From Seohaeicola saemankumensis (GTDB lineage Bacteria; Pseudomonadota; Alphaproteobacteria; Rhodobacterales; Rhodobacteraceae), in the NCBI RefSeq assembly GCF_020171285.1, contig NZ_JAIUZI010000001.1, positions 434,001 through 498,000 of the forward strand: 64,000 nucleotides of DNA, written 5' to 3'. Position numbers and translations under genes: made by a program. Positions 43,094 through 52,092 of this stretch are shown here, piece by piece. The notes beneath the pieces are model-generated. The model was given only the letters and a program-made list of their open reading frames with translations, was not told where the DNA came from and did not search any database. Each line of letters begins with the position of its first letter. The stretch's first letter is position 1.

Positions 43094-44056
43094 TCAGACG
43101 GGGGTGCGATACTGCATACGCCGGACGGATCCGGTTTTCGAACGCATCAGAAGCGTTGTGGTTTCGACCCAGCCGGGCTGGCGTTTGATACCCGGCAACA
43201 AGGTTCCGCCAGTCACGCCGGTTGCGGCAAAGATCACGTCCTGAGTGACCATGTCGTCGCGCGCATAGATTCGATCCAGATCGGTGATCCCAGCTTTGGT
43301 CGCGCGGCCTTTTTCGTCGTCGTTGCGGAACAGAAGCTTGCCATACATCTGCCCACCCATGCATTTCAGGGCGGCTGCGGCCAGCACGCCTTCGGGGGCG
43401 CCGCCGGATCCCATGTACATGTCGATGCCGGTGATATCGCTTTCGGCGCAATGCATCACGCCAGCCACGTCGCCGTCGGTGATCAGCCGAATTGCGGCGC
43501 CGGTGCTGCGAACTTCGGCGATCATCGCCTCGTGGCGCGGGCGCTCCAGAATACAGACCGTGATGTCCGATGGAGCGCAGCCCTTTTCCGTGGCAAGCGC
43601 CGACACGCGGGTGGCCGGTGGCATGTCCAGAGAAATCAGCCCCTCGGGGTAACCTGGCCCGATCGCGACCTTTTCCATGTAGACGTCGGGCGCGTGCAGC
43701 ATCGATCCGCGCGGCCCCATGGCAATCACCGTCAGCGCGTTCGGCATGTCCTTGGCGGTCAGCGTGGTGCCCTCCAGCGGATCCAGTGCGATATCTACAC
43801 CGGGGCCCTCGCCGGTCCCGACTTCTTCACCGATGTACAGCATCGGTGCCTCGTCGCGTTCGCCCTCTCCGATCACCACGACACCCGCGATATCCAACAG
43901 GTTCAGCTGTTCGCGCATGGCGTTCACGGCCGCTTGATCGGCGGCCTTTTCGTCGCCACGGCCAACCAGTTTGGCCGAGGCAATGGCCGCGGCCTCGGAA
44001 ACCCGGGCCAGGCCCAGCGACAACATGCGGTCGTTGAAATCAATTGGGGCGCTCAT
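43094..44056 (-). CDS. glpX: Class II fructose-1,6-bisphosphatase
   Basis: 320-residue GlpX, cleaving fructose-1,6-bisphosphate to fructose-6-phosphate in gluconeogenesis. Metal-binding motif DPLEGTT at 92-98, GEGERDEAPML (second metal Glu/Asp) and the C-terminal Arg-rich tail are visible; MYMGSGGAPEGVLAAAALKC carries the substrate site. In several Rhodobacteraceae glpX lies directly between hom and recJ, as I recall; here a 2.2-kb VCBS gene separates it from hom. Confidence 0.95.
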   Translation of the reverse strand: MSAPIDFNDRMLSLGLARVSEAAAIASAKLVGRGDEKAADQAAVNAMREQLNLLDIAGVVVIGEGERDEAPMLYIGEEVGTGEGPGVDIALDPLEGTTLTAKDMPNALTVIAMGPRGSMLHAPDVYMEKVAIGPGYPEGLISLDMPPATRVSALATEKGCAPSDITVCILERPRHEAMIAEVRSTGAAIRLITDGDVAGVMHCAESDITGIDMYMGSGGAPEGVLAAAALKCMGGQMYGKLLFRNDDEKGRATKAGITDLDRIYARDDMVTQDVIFAATGVTGGTLLPGIKRQPGWVETTTLLMRSKTGSVRRMQYRTPV

Positions 44057-44198
44057 CGGCGATAATTCCTTGTGTTTCAGCTTTGCCTTGGAATAGCGCA
44101 GGCGTGGCCCGGTTCACAAGCCGTTTAGGGCGTGCACGACGCCCTGCGGACAGGTCGCCGCAGAGGCGCCGGATTGGCGGGCACCGGTTTGCGAAGAT

Positions 44199-46433
44199 CT
44201 AGAGGATCAGCAGATCGTCCATGACAAACTGGGTGCCCGAGCCGCCCAATCCGGGATTGGTGCCGCCATATGAATGGAAAACAACCTCGTCCACGGAATC
44301 AAAGATCGCATCGTCGAATTCGACAAAGAGTGAGCCGGTTGTATTCAACGTCAGTGTCTGCGTGCCGACGAGGACACCGTCGTCGTATCCGGAAACCTCG
44401 AGCGTCAACCCATCGTTCCATGCGGCGGTGAAATAGGCGCTTTCCAGGTCGAAATCGGTGTCCCGCGACAGGCTGACATCGTTGCCGCCGGCGTTGAACG
44501 CCACCTGGCTGACGGAAACGATCCCGTTGTAGTAGCCGTTGGCCGGAACTCCGCCTCGTCCGTCAGAACCGCGAGGCTGGAATGTCGACCCGTCCAGCGA
44601 AAACCAGTCCGCCGACCAGGTCAGGCCACCATAGGCTGACCCGCTTATTGGATCGATGCCGTCGAAGAACTCAAAGGTCAGGGTGCCGGGAGGAGGTGGG
44701 GCGTTGTCGACACCGTCCACCTGAATGTCGATGGTGATCGTATCCACGCCCCCATTGCCGTCGCTGACCTCGACGTCAAAGGAATCATAGACCACGTCGC
44801 CGGTGCCCAGGCTGTTGACCGTTGGCGAATTGTTGCTGAGCTCGTAGGTCCAGTTGCCATCGCTGTCCACGACGATCGTGCCATAGGTGCCTTCGCCAGC
44901 GCCTTGCAGATCGAAGGTAAGCGTGTCCAGGGTATCGATGTCATCGGCAAACAGTTGTCCTGAAGCGATCAGTGTACCGTCTTCCTGGACGTTCCCGGTG
45001 CTGTCGGATGTGACCGTGTCAAACTCGGGCGCATCGTTTTGGCCATCTATGTCGATGTCCACGTCGATGGTGTCCTGTGCGCCATGCTCGTCGGACACGA
45101 CCACCGTGAAGGTTTCACTGACAGTCTGGCCTTGGGCCAGGGACTGAACGGCCAAAGACCCGTTGGCCAGGGCAAAGGTCCAGTTGCCGTCACTGTCGAC
45201 AGACAGGGTGCCGTAAGTGCCAACACCGCCACCCAGAACCGAGTAGCTGAGCACCGCGCCATTGTCATTGTCCGATGCAGCAATCACACCGCCGATTGAC
45301 AGGGTGACGTCTTCTTGCACGCCTCCCGAAGTGTCGGTGCTGTCTTCGTCAATGACGGGAGCATCGTTCTGACCTTCGACGGTCACCGTTACATCGACCG
45401 TATCCTGCGCGCCGTGTTCATCGGTCACGACAATGGTGAAGGTTTCGTCGTGGGATTCGTTCTGTGCCAGATTCTGAACCGCATCGGTGTTATTGGCCAG
45501 TGTATAGGTCCAGTCGCCGTCTGCATCGATTGACAACGCGCCATATGTACCCGCGCCACCACCTTGAACTGCATAGCTCTGGACCGCACCGTCATCTATG
45601 TCGGACGCCTCAATGCTGCCGGTTGCGGACAACGTTACGTCTTCCTGAACATCGCCGGTCAGATCCGAGGCGGCTTCGTCGATGACAGGCGCGTCGTTCA
45701 ATCCGGCGATTGCCACTTGGATGGATTGGATCGTGACGTTGCCCTGACCGTCTGACACCTCGAATGTCACCGTTTCATAGCCGGTTTGGTTCAGTGCCAG
45801 TGACTGGAAGCCGGGGGCAGGGGTGAAAGTAAAGAAATACCGCAGCCCAACGCCCATGCCAACGGCCAGAGCCTGGGTCGAGTTCAATACAACGGTCGAT
45901 CCGGATGCCGTCTGGACACTGTCGAGGCTCACGGCGCCGCCGTCGAAATCAAAGGCGTCGATGGAGAAATCGACGCTGCTGTCCTCGTCGGTGGATTGGT
46001 CATCGGCCAGCACCAGCGCCGCGTTGTCGCCGCCGATATTGAAACTGTAATCGTCGAATTGGAGAACTTCGAAATGTTTTAGTGCATCAATGCCTTCGTC
46101 GCCGTCCCCCGAGTCGGTGTCGGTGACCCGGAGTGTATTGCCGCGCAGGGTTTCCCACAGAAAGCCGAAGATCGACCCGTCATAGACTGCGGTATCGTGG
46201 CCGTCGTTGCCGAACATGACGTCGTTTCCCGCGCCACCGTTGACTATATCGTCGCCATCGCCCGCGTTAATCCTGTCATGGCCGGATCCGGCCAGCACGG
46301 TGTCGTTTCCGTCGCCGCTGTTGATGCGACTACCGTCGGTCTGATCGCTAAGGTCGATCAGGTTGTCTTCATCATCGCCGGTAATTGGTTTGGAAAACTT
46401 GGCGCTGAACTTGTGCTTGGCTTTCTTTCCCAT
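44199..46433 (-). CDS. RTX/VCBS-repeat surface or secreted protein
   Basis: 744 residues, acidic and rich in Asp, Gly, Thr, Val. A block of RTX-like nonapeptides (GDGNDTVLAGSGHDRINAGD and following) lies at about 38-80, a Ig/cadherin-like domain near 150-240, three VCBS-type repeats of 110 residues starting at 246, 356 and 466 (each opening NDAP), and a C-terminal beta-rich domain of about 165 residues. There is no N-terminal signal, which fits type I secretion, though no T1SS genes are nearby. I chose MGKKAKHKF at 46433 since it follows a GGGGGGATG site; an upstream ATG at 46469 is less well placed. Probably an adhesin or matrix protein. Confidence 0.85.
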   Translation of the reverse strand: MGKKAKHKFSAKFSKPITGDDEDNLIDLSDQTDGSRINSGDGNDTVLAGSGHDRINAGDGDDIVNGGAGNDVMFGNDGHDTAVYDGSIFGFLWETLRGNTLRVTDTDSGDGDEGIDALKHFEVLQFDDYSFNIGGDNAALVLADDQSTDEDSSVDFSIDAFDFDGGAVSLDSVQTASGSTVVLNSTQALAVGMGVGLRYFFTFTPAPGFQSLALNQTGYETVTFEVSDGQGNVTIQSIQVAIAGLNDAPVIDEAASDLTGDVQEDVTLSATGSIEASDIDDGAVQSYAVQGGGAGTYGALSIDADGDWTYTLANNTDAVQNLAQNESHDETFTIVVTDEHGAQDTVDVTVTVEGQNDAPVIDEDSTDTSGGVQEDVTLSIGGVIAASDNDNGAVLSYSVLGGGVGTYGTLSVDSDGNWTFALANGSLAVQSLAQGQTVSETFTVVVSDEHGAQDTIDVDIDIDGQNDAPEFDTVTSDSTGNVQEDGTLIASGQLFADDIDTLDTLTFDLQGAGEGTYGTIVVDSDGNWTYELSNNSPTVNSLGTGDVVYDSFDVEVSDGNGGVDTITIDIQVDGVDNAPPPPGTLTFEFFDGIDPISGSAYGGLTWSADWFSLDGSTFQPRGSDGRGGVPANGYYNGIVSVSQVAFNAGGNDVSLSRDTDFDLESAYFTAAWNDGLTLEVSGYDDGVLVGTQTLTLNTTGSLFVEFDDAIFDSVDEVVFHSYGGTNPGLGGSGTQFVMDDLLIL
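44709..45698 (-). repeat. Three tandem 330-bp VCBS-coding repeats
   Basis: The gene contains three consecutive 330-bp units (45369-45698, 45039-45368, 44709-45038) with the same coding pattern: NDAP, VQED, a Gly-rich GTYG turn, DGxWT, then a TDEHGAQDT segment in the first two. Period is exact at 110 codons. The third has diverged most, ending with SDGNGGVDT. The repeats are protein domains and not a mobile element. Confidence 0.8.
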
Positions 46434-46691
46434 GACATCCCCCCAAATGACTTTCGCCAGCTCCGCCAATCTGCGGCGGAACGTGGCAAATTATGTCAAA
46501 TCTATCGCAAAATTAGGGCAAAGTCTCTCTTCTTAACGATTTGTTAGCCATTTGAACGGTGTGCACCGGGTAAAGAGCGTCTTGGAGCTTTGTTTTTTTC
46601 AATATTCAACGGGCCAAAGCACGACGGCGCGCCGATCTACGCCTCTCGACTGTCGACGGATCGACGAGAGTAACGACCACACGGCGCGATT

Positions 46692-46709
46692 GTTTCCAAA
46701 ATGGGAAAC
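46692..46709 (-). terminator. Hairpin downstream of hom
   Basis: GTTTCC-AAAATG-GGAAAC, a 6-bp stem beginning 14 bases past the hom stop (hom runs leftwards). No T-run follows, so this is a weak terminator candidate. The rest of 46434-46691 is relatively A/T-rich and contains the VCBS-gene promoter region but no ORF I believe. Confidence 0.3.
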
Positions 46710-46722
46710 CGACAGCCGAGAG

Positions 46723-48009
46723 TCAGACCGTTTCGATTCTCAACGCAACCGGGGTAGAGGCCATGACATCGGTCGATTGCATCGCTTCCAGCGCCTTGTC
46801 CAGAGCCGCTCGTGTTGTCTTGTGCGTGACAATCAGCACGGGAGCTGCGGATTCAGAGTGTCCATACTGGCGCATTCGGTCGATGGACACGCCGGCATCG
46901 CCCAGGATGGCGGCAATCTTGGCCAAAGCGCCCGGTTTGTCCTGCAGCGCCATCCGAAGATAATAAGGCGCAGGCAGTCCGGCTATGGCGGAGGGCGCGG
47001 CGTCGAGCGAATCGGCGGGCTGGCCGAACACCGGGAGACGCAGACCACGTGCCAGGTCGCAGACATCTCCCATAACGGCGCTGGCGGTCGGACCTTCGCC
47101 CGCCCCGGGGCCACGCAGAACAACCTGTTCGATGGAATCGCCTTCGATCACAACCATGTTGGTGCCGCCCTCAAGCTGGCCCAGTGGTGAATCGGCGGGT
47201 ACAAGACAGGGCTGCATCCGTTGTTCCAGCCCCCGCGCAGTGCGCTGTGCCACGCCCAGCAGCTTGATCCGGTATCCCATGTCAGCAGCCTGGCGGATGT
47301 CGTCGATGGTGACCCGCTGGATGCCTTCGATCTCGATGCCAGCGAAATCGGGCCGGGTTCCGAATGCGATCGACGACAGTAGCGCCAGCTTGTGGCCGGC
47401 ATCGATACCTCCGACGTCAAGGTTCGGATCCGCTTCGAGATAGCCCAGAGCATCGGCTTCGCGGAACACGTCGTCATAGGGCAGGCCAGAAGATTCCATG
47501 CGCGTCAGGATATAATTGCAGGTCCCGTTCATCACGCCCATCACACGGGTGATTTCGTTGCCTGCCAACCCCTCGGTCAGTGCCTTGATTACCGGGATAC
47601 CACCAGCCACCGCAGCTTCGTATCGGATCGACTGTCCGGCATTTTCGGCCAGTTCGGCCAGCGCCTGGCCATGCATGGCCAGCATCGCCTTGTTGGCAGT
47701 GACCACGTCCTTGCCCGCCGCGATCGCGGCTTCGGTGGCGGCTTTGGCGGGGCCGTCAGGTCCGCCCATCAATTCCACAAAAATGTCCACGTCGTCGCGG
47801 GTGGCCAGAGCAACTGGGTCGTCCTCCCAGCCGTAGCCGCGAAGGCTGACACCACGATCCTTTGCCCGGTCGCGGGCGCTGACGGCGGTGATCTCGATCT
47901 TGCGGCCGGTGCGGGCGGTCAGCAGGTCGGCATGCCGGCGGACGATCTTGACAACGCCGGTCCCAACCGTGCCCAAACCGGCAATTCCAAGGCGCAACGG
48001 TTTTGTCAT
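46723..48009 (-). CDS. hom: Homoserine dehydrogenase
   Basis: 428 residues: aspartate semialdehyde to homoserine on the way to threonine and methionine. The nucleotide-binding loop GIAGLGTVGTGVV is at the N-terminus; NGTCNYILTRMESSG and DVGGIDAGHKLALLSSIAFG are conserved catalytic segments with the key Lys and Asp. A C-terminal ACT domain (KPGALAKIAAILGDAGVSID) suggests threonine feedback inhibition. Start at 48009 (MTKPLRLG); a longer frame to 48072 adds non-conserved residues. Confidence 0.95.
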   Translation of the reverse strand: MTKPLRLGIAGLGTVGTGVVKIVRRHADLLTARTGRKIEITAVSARDRAKDRGVSLRGYGWEDDPVALATRDDVDIFVELMGGPDGPAKAATEAAIAAGKDVVTANKAMLAMHGQALAELAENAGQSIRYEAAVAGGIPVIKALTEGLAGNEITRVMGVMNGTCNYILTRMESSGLPYDDVFREADALGYLEADPNLDVGGIDAGHKLALLSSIAFGTRPDFAGIEIEGIQRVTIDDIRQAADMGYRIKLLGVAQRTARGLEQRMQPCLVPADSPLGQLEGGTNMVVIEGDSIEQVVLRGPGAGEGPTASAVMGDVCDLARGLRLPVFGQPADSLDAAPSAIAGLPAPYYLRMALQDKPGALAKIAAILGDAGVSIDRMRQYGHSESAAPVLIVTHKTTRAALDKALEAMQSTDVMASTPVALRIETV

Positions 48010-48090
48010 GATCGGGGATCCCTTATCGCTGTCGTTCAGCCGGGACTTAGCCGGTTCCGCGAGAGGGTGCAACGCACCGCGCGCCAGACC

Positions 48091-48402
48091 CTAGCGAGCG
48101 ACCCCTTCGCGCATCCGTTTGCGTGTTTTTTCGTCGATGATCCCCGCCTGCAAACCGCTCGCTCTCGATTTCAACCGGTCGCGGCGCCCGTTCAGCGAAC
48201 TCTCCAGTCGCTCGGCTTCGTCCTGCGGGGCGGGGCGCGTGCCCAGGGTGGGGGCCAGCGGGACAAGCGCGGGGTACTTGCTGCTGCTCAGGTCGTCGGT
48301 GACGGTATCATTGAGTTCGGGCACCTGCGTGCAGCCCGCCACGCCGGACAGCAATGCTGCAGCGATCAGAACGGGCAGGTGGTTGGGAGCCAGCAGGGGC
48401 AT
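48091..48402 (-). CDS. Small lipoprotein, unknown function
   Basis: 103 residues with a lipoprotein signal (MPLLAPNHLPVLIAAALLSG) and lipobox LSGVAGC, Cys24 lipidated. The mature part is charged and probably helical: ELNDTVTDDLSSSKYPALVPL and then DEAERLESSLNGRRDRLKSR. I do not recognise the family by name. Starts 102 bp from the TetR gene on the other strand, so its promoter shares the TetR operator region; downstream lies hom, 81 bp away on the same strand. Confidence 0.7.
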   Translation of the reverse strand: MPLLAPNHLPVLIAAALLSGVAGCTQVPELNDTVTDDLSSSKYPALVPLAPTLGTRPAPQDEAERLESSLNGRRDRLKSRASGLQAGIIDEKTRKRMREGVAR

Positions 48403-48474
48403 GGAACCTCATCCGGGTTGGATCGGGAAAGGTTTTGCCCGTCCTTGCGGTTTGGCGCAAGCAGGGGTTTTTTC

Positions 48475-48488
48475 TGAACGCACGTTCA
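48475..48488. promoter_or_regulatory. TetR-family operator
   Basis: TGAACG-CA-CGTTCA, a 6-bp inverted repeat with a 2-bp centre, in the gap between the lipoprotein gene (leftward) and the TetR gene (rightward), 16 bp upstream of the TetR ATG. Sites of the TGAACG-N2-CGTTCA form are common for TetR-type autorepressors, so self-repression of the TetR gene is likely. Confidence 0.6.
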
Positions 48489-48503
48489 GATACTGTTCAG
48501 ATC

Positions 48504-49091
48504 ATGGCACGTACTGCAGGATCACATTCGGACATCACCGGCCCGCGCATTCAGGAAGCGGCGCTGAAACTGTTTGCGCGGCACGGGTTTGCCGCCGTGT
48601 CGATGCGTCAGATCGCGGGCGAAGTCGGACTGCAGGCTGGCGCGCTGTACAACTATACACCGGACAAGCAGAGCCTACTGTTCGACTTGATGCGCGATCA
48701 TCTGAACGATCTGCTGGCAGCGCGGGCCGCGCAGCCGATGCCGGACGATCCCATGGCGCGTCTCGAAGGTTTCGCGCGCTTTCACATTCGATTTCACACC
48801 GACCGCCCGGACGAAGTGTTCATCGCCTACATGGAATTGCGCAACCTGACACCCGAGAATTTCGAGGCAGTGACCGGCCTACGCGGTAAATACGAAGACG
48901 AACTTGAAGACATTCTGCGTCAGGGTGTCGATGCCGGCGTCTTTGCGGTTCCCGATACCAAGATCGCAACGCTGGCGGTGATCGCCATGCTGAACGGGGT
49001 AAATACGTGGTATCGGCCCGGCGGTCGGCTGTCGCTGGAGGCGGTCGAGACCATCTACTGGGATATGGTGCGCAAGGCGGTCACCGCCTGA
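48504..49091 (+). CDS. TetR-family transcriptional regulator
   Basis: 195 residues. The DNA-binding domain (about 14-60) reads IQEAALKLFARHGFAAVSMR, then IAGEVGLQAGALYNYTPDK, with the TetR recognition helix pattern (ALYNYxxDKxxLL). The C-terminal ligand domain ends with GRLSLEAVETIYWDMVRK. ATG at 48504 chosen because it begins just upstream of the HTH; the frame is open further 5' but that part overlaps the lipoprotein gene. The TGAACG palindrome upstream is the probable operator. Target genes are unknown: the divergent lipoprotein is one candidate. Confidence 0.88.
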   Translation: MARTAGSHSDITGPRIQEAALKLFARHGFAAVSMRQIAGEVGLQAGALYNYTPDKQSLLFDLMRDHLNDLLAARAAQPMPDDPMARLEGFARFHIRFHTDRPDEVFIAYMELRNLTPENFEAVTGLRGKYEDELEDILRQGVDAGVFAVPDTKIATLAVIAMLNGVNTWYRPGGRLSLEAVETIYWDMVRKAVTA

Positions 49092-49095
49092 ATGT

Positions 49096-49392
49096 TCAGG
49101 TCGCCGCCAGTTCGTAATGGTGCAGGTGGCGTTCGCGCACGATGCCTTCTTCGTCTGGGTGGATATGAGGCTGTTGCCAGTCCCTGCCGGCAAAGGCCAC
49201 CAGCGCGTCAAGCGATTTCCAAACCATGATCAGGCAGAATTCAGTCGGGGTTTCCGGCCGGGGCAGGCACGGTTGGATCGACACCAATCCTTCTTGCTGG
49301 CGCATCAGCGGCATCGCCGTCTCCAGCATGAAGGATTTGAACGACTCGATCTTTTCTTCGTAAATGACGACGCGGAAAATGCGGACAATCAT
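49096..49392 (-). CDS. Antibiotic biosynthesis monooxygenase (ABM) domain protein
   Basis: 98-residue ferredoxin-like ABM domain. The pattern IVRIFRVVIYEEKIESFKSF with AMPLMRQQEGLVSIQPCLPR, TEFCLIMVWKSLDALVAFAG and the C-terminal HLHHYE matches YgiN/HmoA-like proteins, which act as quinol or heme oxygenases or have no proven activity. A GGGAGAGACC-type site precedes the ATG at 49392. Convergent with the TetR gene: only 4 bp lie between the two stop codons. Confidence 0.75.
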   Translation of the reverse strand: MIVRIFRVVIYEEKIESFKSFMLETAMPLMRQQEGLVSIQPCLPRPETPTEFCLIMVWKSLDALVAFAGRDWQQPHIHPDEEGIVRERHLHHYELAAT

Positions 49393-49449
49393 GAGGTCTC
49401 TCCCTGGTGAAGCAGGGAGAGTTTACCACATTTTTAGCAGCTACTGGCG

Positions 49450-50361
49450 TCAGCCTGGGTGCCGGATAAAGCTACCGTTGCGCAGGTCGCGCATCGCCTG
49501 CTGCAGTTCTGCCTGGGTGTTCATCACGATCGGACCGTGCCAGGCGACGGGTTCGTCGATGGGCGCGCCCGAGATCAGCAGGAACCGCATGCCTTCGGGA
49601 CCCGCTTGCACGGTCACCTCGTCGCCGGTGCCGAACCGCACCAAGGTACGATCGCCGGTCATGTCGCGCAGTTTGATTTCTCGACCGGCGACTTCCTTTT
49701 CGACCAGCACGCCGGTGGGAGAGGAGGCGTCTGCAAATGCCCCGCGCCCTTCGAACACGTAGGCAAAGGCGCGCCGGTAGGTGTCTATGGGGAAAGTCTT
49801 TTTCACCCCGGCCGGGATCGAGACATCGAGGTATTGCGGATCGGCTGCGATACCATCGACCGGGCCGGTCTGGCCCCAGAATTCTCCGGTAATGACCCGA
49901 ACGCGCGTGCCATCGTCGTCGATCACCTCCGGTATGTCGGCGCTGGTGATATCCTGGTAACGCGGGGCGGTCATTTTCTGGCTGGAGGGCAAGTTGCCCC
50001 AAAGCTGAAAACCGTGCATCTGGCCGCGTGCGTTACCGGCGGGCATTTCCTGATGCATTATTCCGGACCCGGCGGTCATCCATTGCACGTCACCTGCGCC
50101 CAGCGTGCCGGTATTGCCCAGCGAGTCGCTGTGCTCCACAGTTCCGGCCAGCACGTATGTGATGGTTTCGATGCCGCGATGGGGGTGCCAGGGAAATCCG
50201 CGCAGGTAATCCTCGGGGCGCTCATTTCGGAAGTCGTCGAACAACAAGAACGGATCCAGTTCCGTCGGATCCTGGAAACCGAAGGCGCGGTGCAATTTTA
50301 CCCCAGCACCTTCCATCGTTGGCATGGCTGCGCGGGTCTCAATCGTGGGTCTGATCGACAT
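49450..50361 (-). CDS. Pirin-family protein
   Basis: 303-residue bicupin. The N-terminal cupin has FPWHPHRGIETITYVLAG, with two His ligands, and TAGSGIMHQEMP with the third His and Glu. DEPVAWHGPIVMNTQAEL and the C-terminal RDLRNGSF segment are pirin hallmarks. Bacterial pirins have been reported as quercetinases or redox-sensitive regulators of pyruvate metabolism; the role here is open. Start ATG at 50361 with AGGAG just upstream; the longer frame to 50388 lacks a site. Confidence 0.9.
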   Translation of the reverse strand: MSIRPTIETRAAMPTMEGAGVKLHRAFGFQDPTELDPFLLFDDFRNERPEDYLRGFPWHPHRGIETITYVLAGTVEHSDSLGNTGTLGAGDVQWMTAGSGIMHQEMPAGNARGQMHGFQLWGNLPSSQKMTAPRYQDITSADIPEVIDDDGTRVRVITGEFWGQTGPVDGIAADPQYLDVSIPAGVKKTFPIDTYRRAFAYVFEGRGAFADASSPTGVLVEKEVAGREIKLRDMTGDRTLVRFGTGDEVTVQAGPEGMRFLLISGAPIDEPVAWHGPIVMNTQAELQQAMRDLRNGSFIRHPG

Positions 50362-50567
50362 TTGGGTCTCCTTGGCGGGTAAAGCCACTCACATCGTCAG
50401 ACATAGACCATTGCGGTATCGCTTCAATCCGGGACCAGCCCACTGTCGCTGTGCGTTTTTGCAGATCGCCGGATCGACCGCCTTTGCTGACCCGGGAACG
50501 TCGCAAACAGAGGCGACGGCCCAGTTTCGGTGCCCGACTTTCACTTGCAGGATAACGGAGGATCAAC

Positions 50568-51524
50568 ATGCGCGTAGGCTTTATCGGATTGGGAAATGTG
50601 GGCGGCAAGCTGGCCGGCAGCCTGCTGCGTAATGGCGTTGACCTGACAGTGCATGATCTCGATGCCGCACGGGTTGCCAGTTTTGTGGCACAGGGTGCTG
50701 GGGCGGGTGGTGATCCTGCGGCCATGATGCAGGACTGCGATGTGGTGATCACCTGCCTGCCCAGTCCGGCCGCCTCGGCGGACGTGATGGATCAGATGCT
50801 GCCGAAAGTGACCGCAGGCAAGATCTGGATGGAGATGTCCACCACGGATGAGGCCGAGGTCAAAAGGCTGGGAGCCGAAGTGATCGCACGGGGTGGCGCG
50901 GCGGTCGATTGTCCGGTCTCGGGAGGCTGCCACCGGGCCGCGACCGGCAACATCAGCATTTTTGCCGGTTGCGAACGTGGCACCTTTGATCGGATTCTAC
51001 CGCTCCTGACGGTTATGGGGCGACGCATCCTGCATACCGGCCCTCTGGGCAGCGCCAGCGTGTTGAAAGTGGTGACCAATTACCTCGCGACGGCCAACCT
51101 GGTTAGCTGTGCCGAGGCGCTGACCGTGTGCAAGGGCGCCGGAATGGACCTGGGCACGGCATATGAGGCGATCCGGATCAGTTCGGGCACTTCATTTGTG
51201 CATGAGACCGAAAGTCAGGTGATCCTGAACGGAAGCCGGGACATTTCGTTCACGATGGATCTGGTGGCCAAGGACATCGGGCTGTTCCAGGACGTTGCCG
51301 ACCGCGCCCATGTCCCGCTTGAGCTCAACCCCCTGCTGATCCGGCTGTTTCAGGACGCCATCGACCGCTATGGCCCGCGCGAGCTGTCGCCGAATATCAT
51401 TCGGCGGTTGGAAGACGCCACCGGTTTGGATGTGCGCGCGCCAGGATTCCCGCCTGAAATGACCGATGACGAACCGGAGGAACGAGGCGGCGAAGTGCCC
51501 CCCCGGCGCCCGTCCGCCGAATAG
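50568..51524 (+). CDS. 3-hydroxyisobutyrate-dehydrogenase-like NAD(P) oxidoreductase
   Basis: 318 residues, beta-hydroxyacid dehydrogenase family. MRVGFIGLGNVGGKLAGSLL is the dinucleotide-binding loop; VDCPVSGGCHRAATGNISIF contains the GG substrate motif and VLKVVTNYLATANL the catalytic Lys (equivalent of KxxxN). The C-terminal 25 residues (DDEPEERGGEVPPRRPSAE) are charged and probably disordered, longer than usual. The substrate may be tartronate semialdehyde, 3-hydroxyisobutyrate or another beta-hydroxyacid. Stands alone, transcribed towards the next gene at 51601. Confidence 0.88.
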   Translation: MRVGFIGLGNVGGKLAGSLLRNGVDLTVHDLDAARVASFVAQGAGAGGDPAAMMQDCDVVITCLPSPAASADVMDQMLPKVTAGKIWMEMSTTDEAEVKRLGAEVIARGGAAVDCPVSGGCHRAATGNISIFAGCERGTFDRILPLLTVMGRRILHTGPLGSASVLKVVTNYLATANLVSCAEALTVCKGAGMDLGTAYEAIRISSGTSFVHETESQVILNGSRDISFTMDLVAKDIGLFQDVADRAHVPLELNPLLIRLFQDAIDRYGPRELSPNIIRRLEDATGLDVRAPGFPPEMTDDEPEERGGEVPPRRPSAE

Positions 51525-51600
51525 GCTGTTCTGTCCGGCCGATCCGCGCTATGTGCGGCGCGCCCGGTTGGCGGGCAACGGCACCAGGGTGGAGGATCAC

Positions 51601-52092
51601 ATGAACGAAGAGGTTCTGGCGACGGTCAAGGCGTCCGTCCCACGCCGATGGATCGGCGTGGGAATGCTGATTGGCGTAGGTGTTATCGTGATCTATGTCG
51701 CGTTCCGGTCGCCGCCACAGCTGGGCTGGCAAGTGTTCTTGATCGCAACGGGCATTCTGGCGCTGTGGACAGCGGAAAAGATGCGCCGCGCCACCGAACA
51801 ACACATCGAACTGACGCAGGACGAGCTGCGATCCAGCGACGGTACGGTCCTTGTGCGGATCGAGGATGTGGCCGCAGTCGAACGGGGGGCTTTTGCGTTT
51901 AAACCGTCAAACGGCTTTCTGGTTCGCACCCATTCCAAGGGGGACCGGGCCTGGCGGCCCGGGTTGTGGTGGCGACTTGGCCGTCGGATCGGCGTCGGCG
52001 GGGTGACGCCGGGTGCACAGACCAAGGCAATGTCCGAAATTCTGGCGGCAATGCTGATGCAGCGCGATCAGGGCGGGGATCCGCTGGGCTGA
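51601..52092 (+). CDS. Predicted inner-membrane protein, unknown function
   Basis: 163 residues. ATG at 51601 with GGAGG just upstream. Two adjacent hydrophobic segments (about 18-35 and 41-58) are followed by a soluble domain with TEQHIELTQDELRSSDGTVL and VERGAFAFKPSNGFLVRT, a pattern resembling PH-like domains of small bacterial membrane proteins. No named family recognised. The stop codon abuts the stop of the convergent TadE-like gene without spacing. Confidence 0.7.
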   Translation: MNEEVLATVKASVPRRWIGVGMLIGVGVIVIYVAFRSPPQLGWQVFLIATGILALWTAEKMRRATEQHIELTQDELRSSDGTVLVRIEDVAAVERGAFAFKPSNGFLVRTHSKGDRAWRPGLWWRLGRRIGVGGVTPGAQTKAMSEILAAMLMQRDQGGDPLG

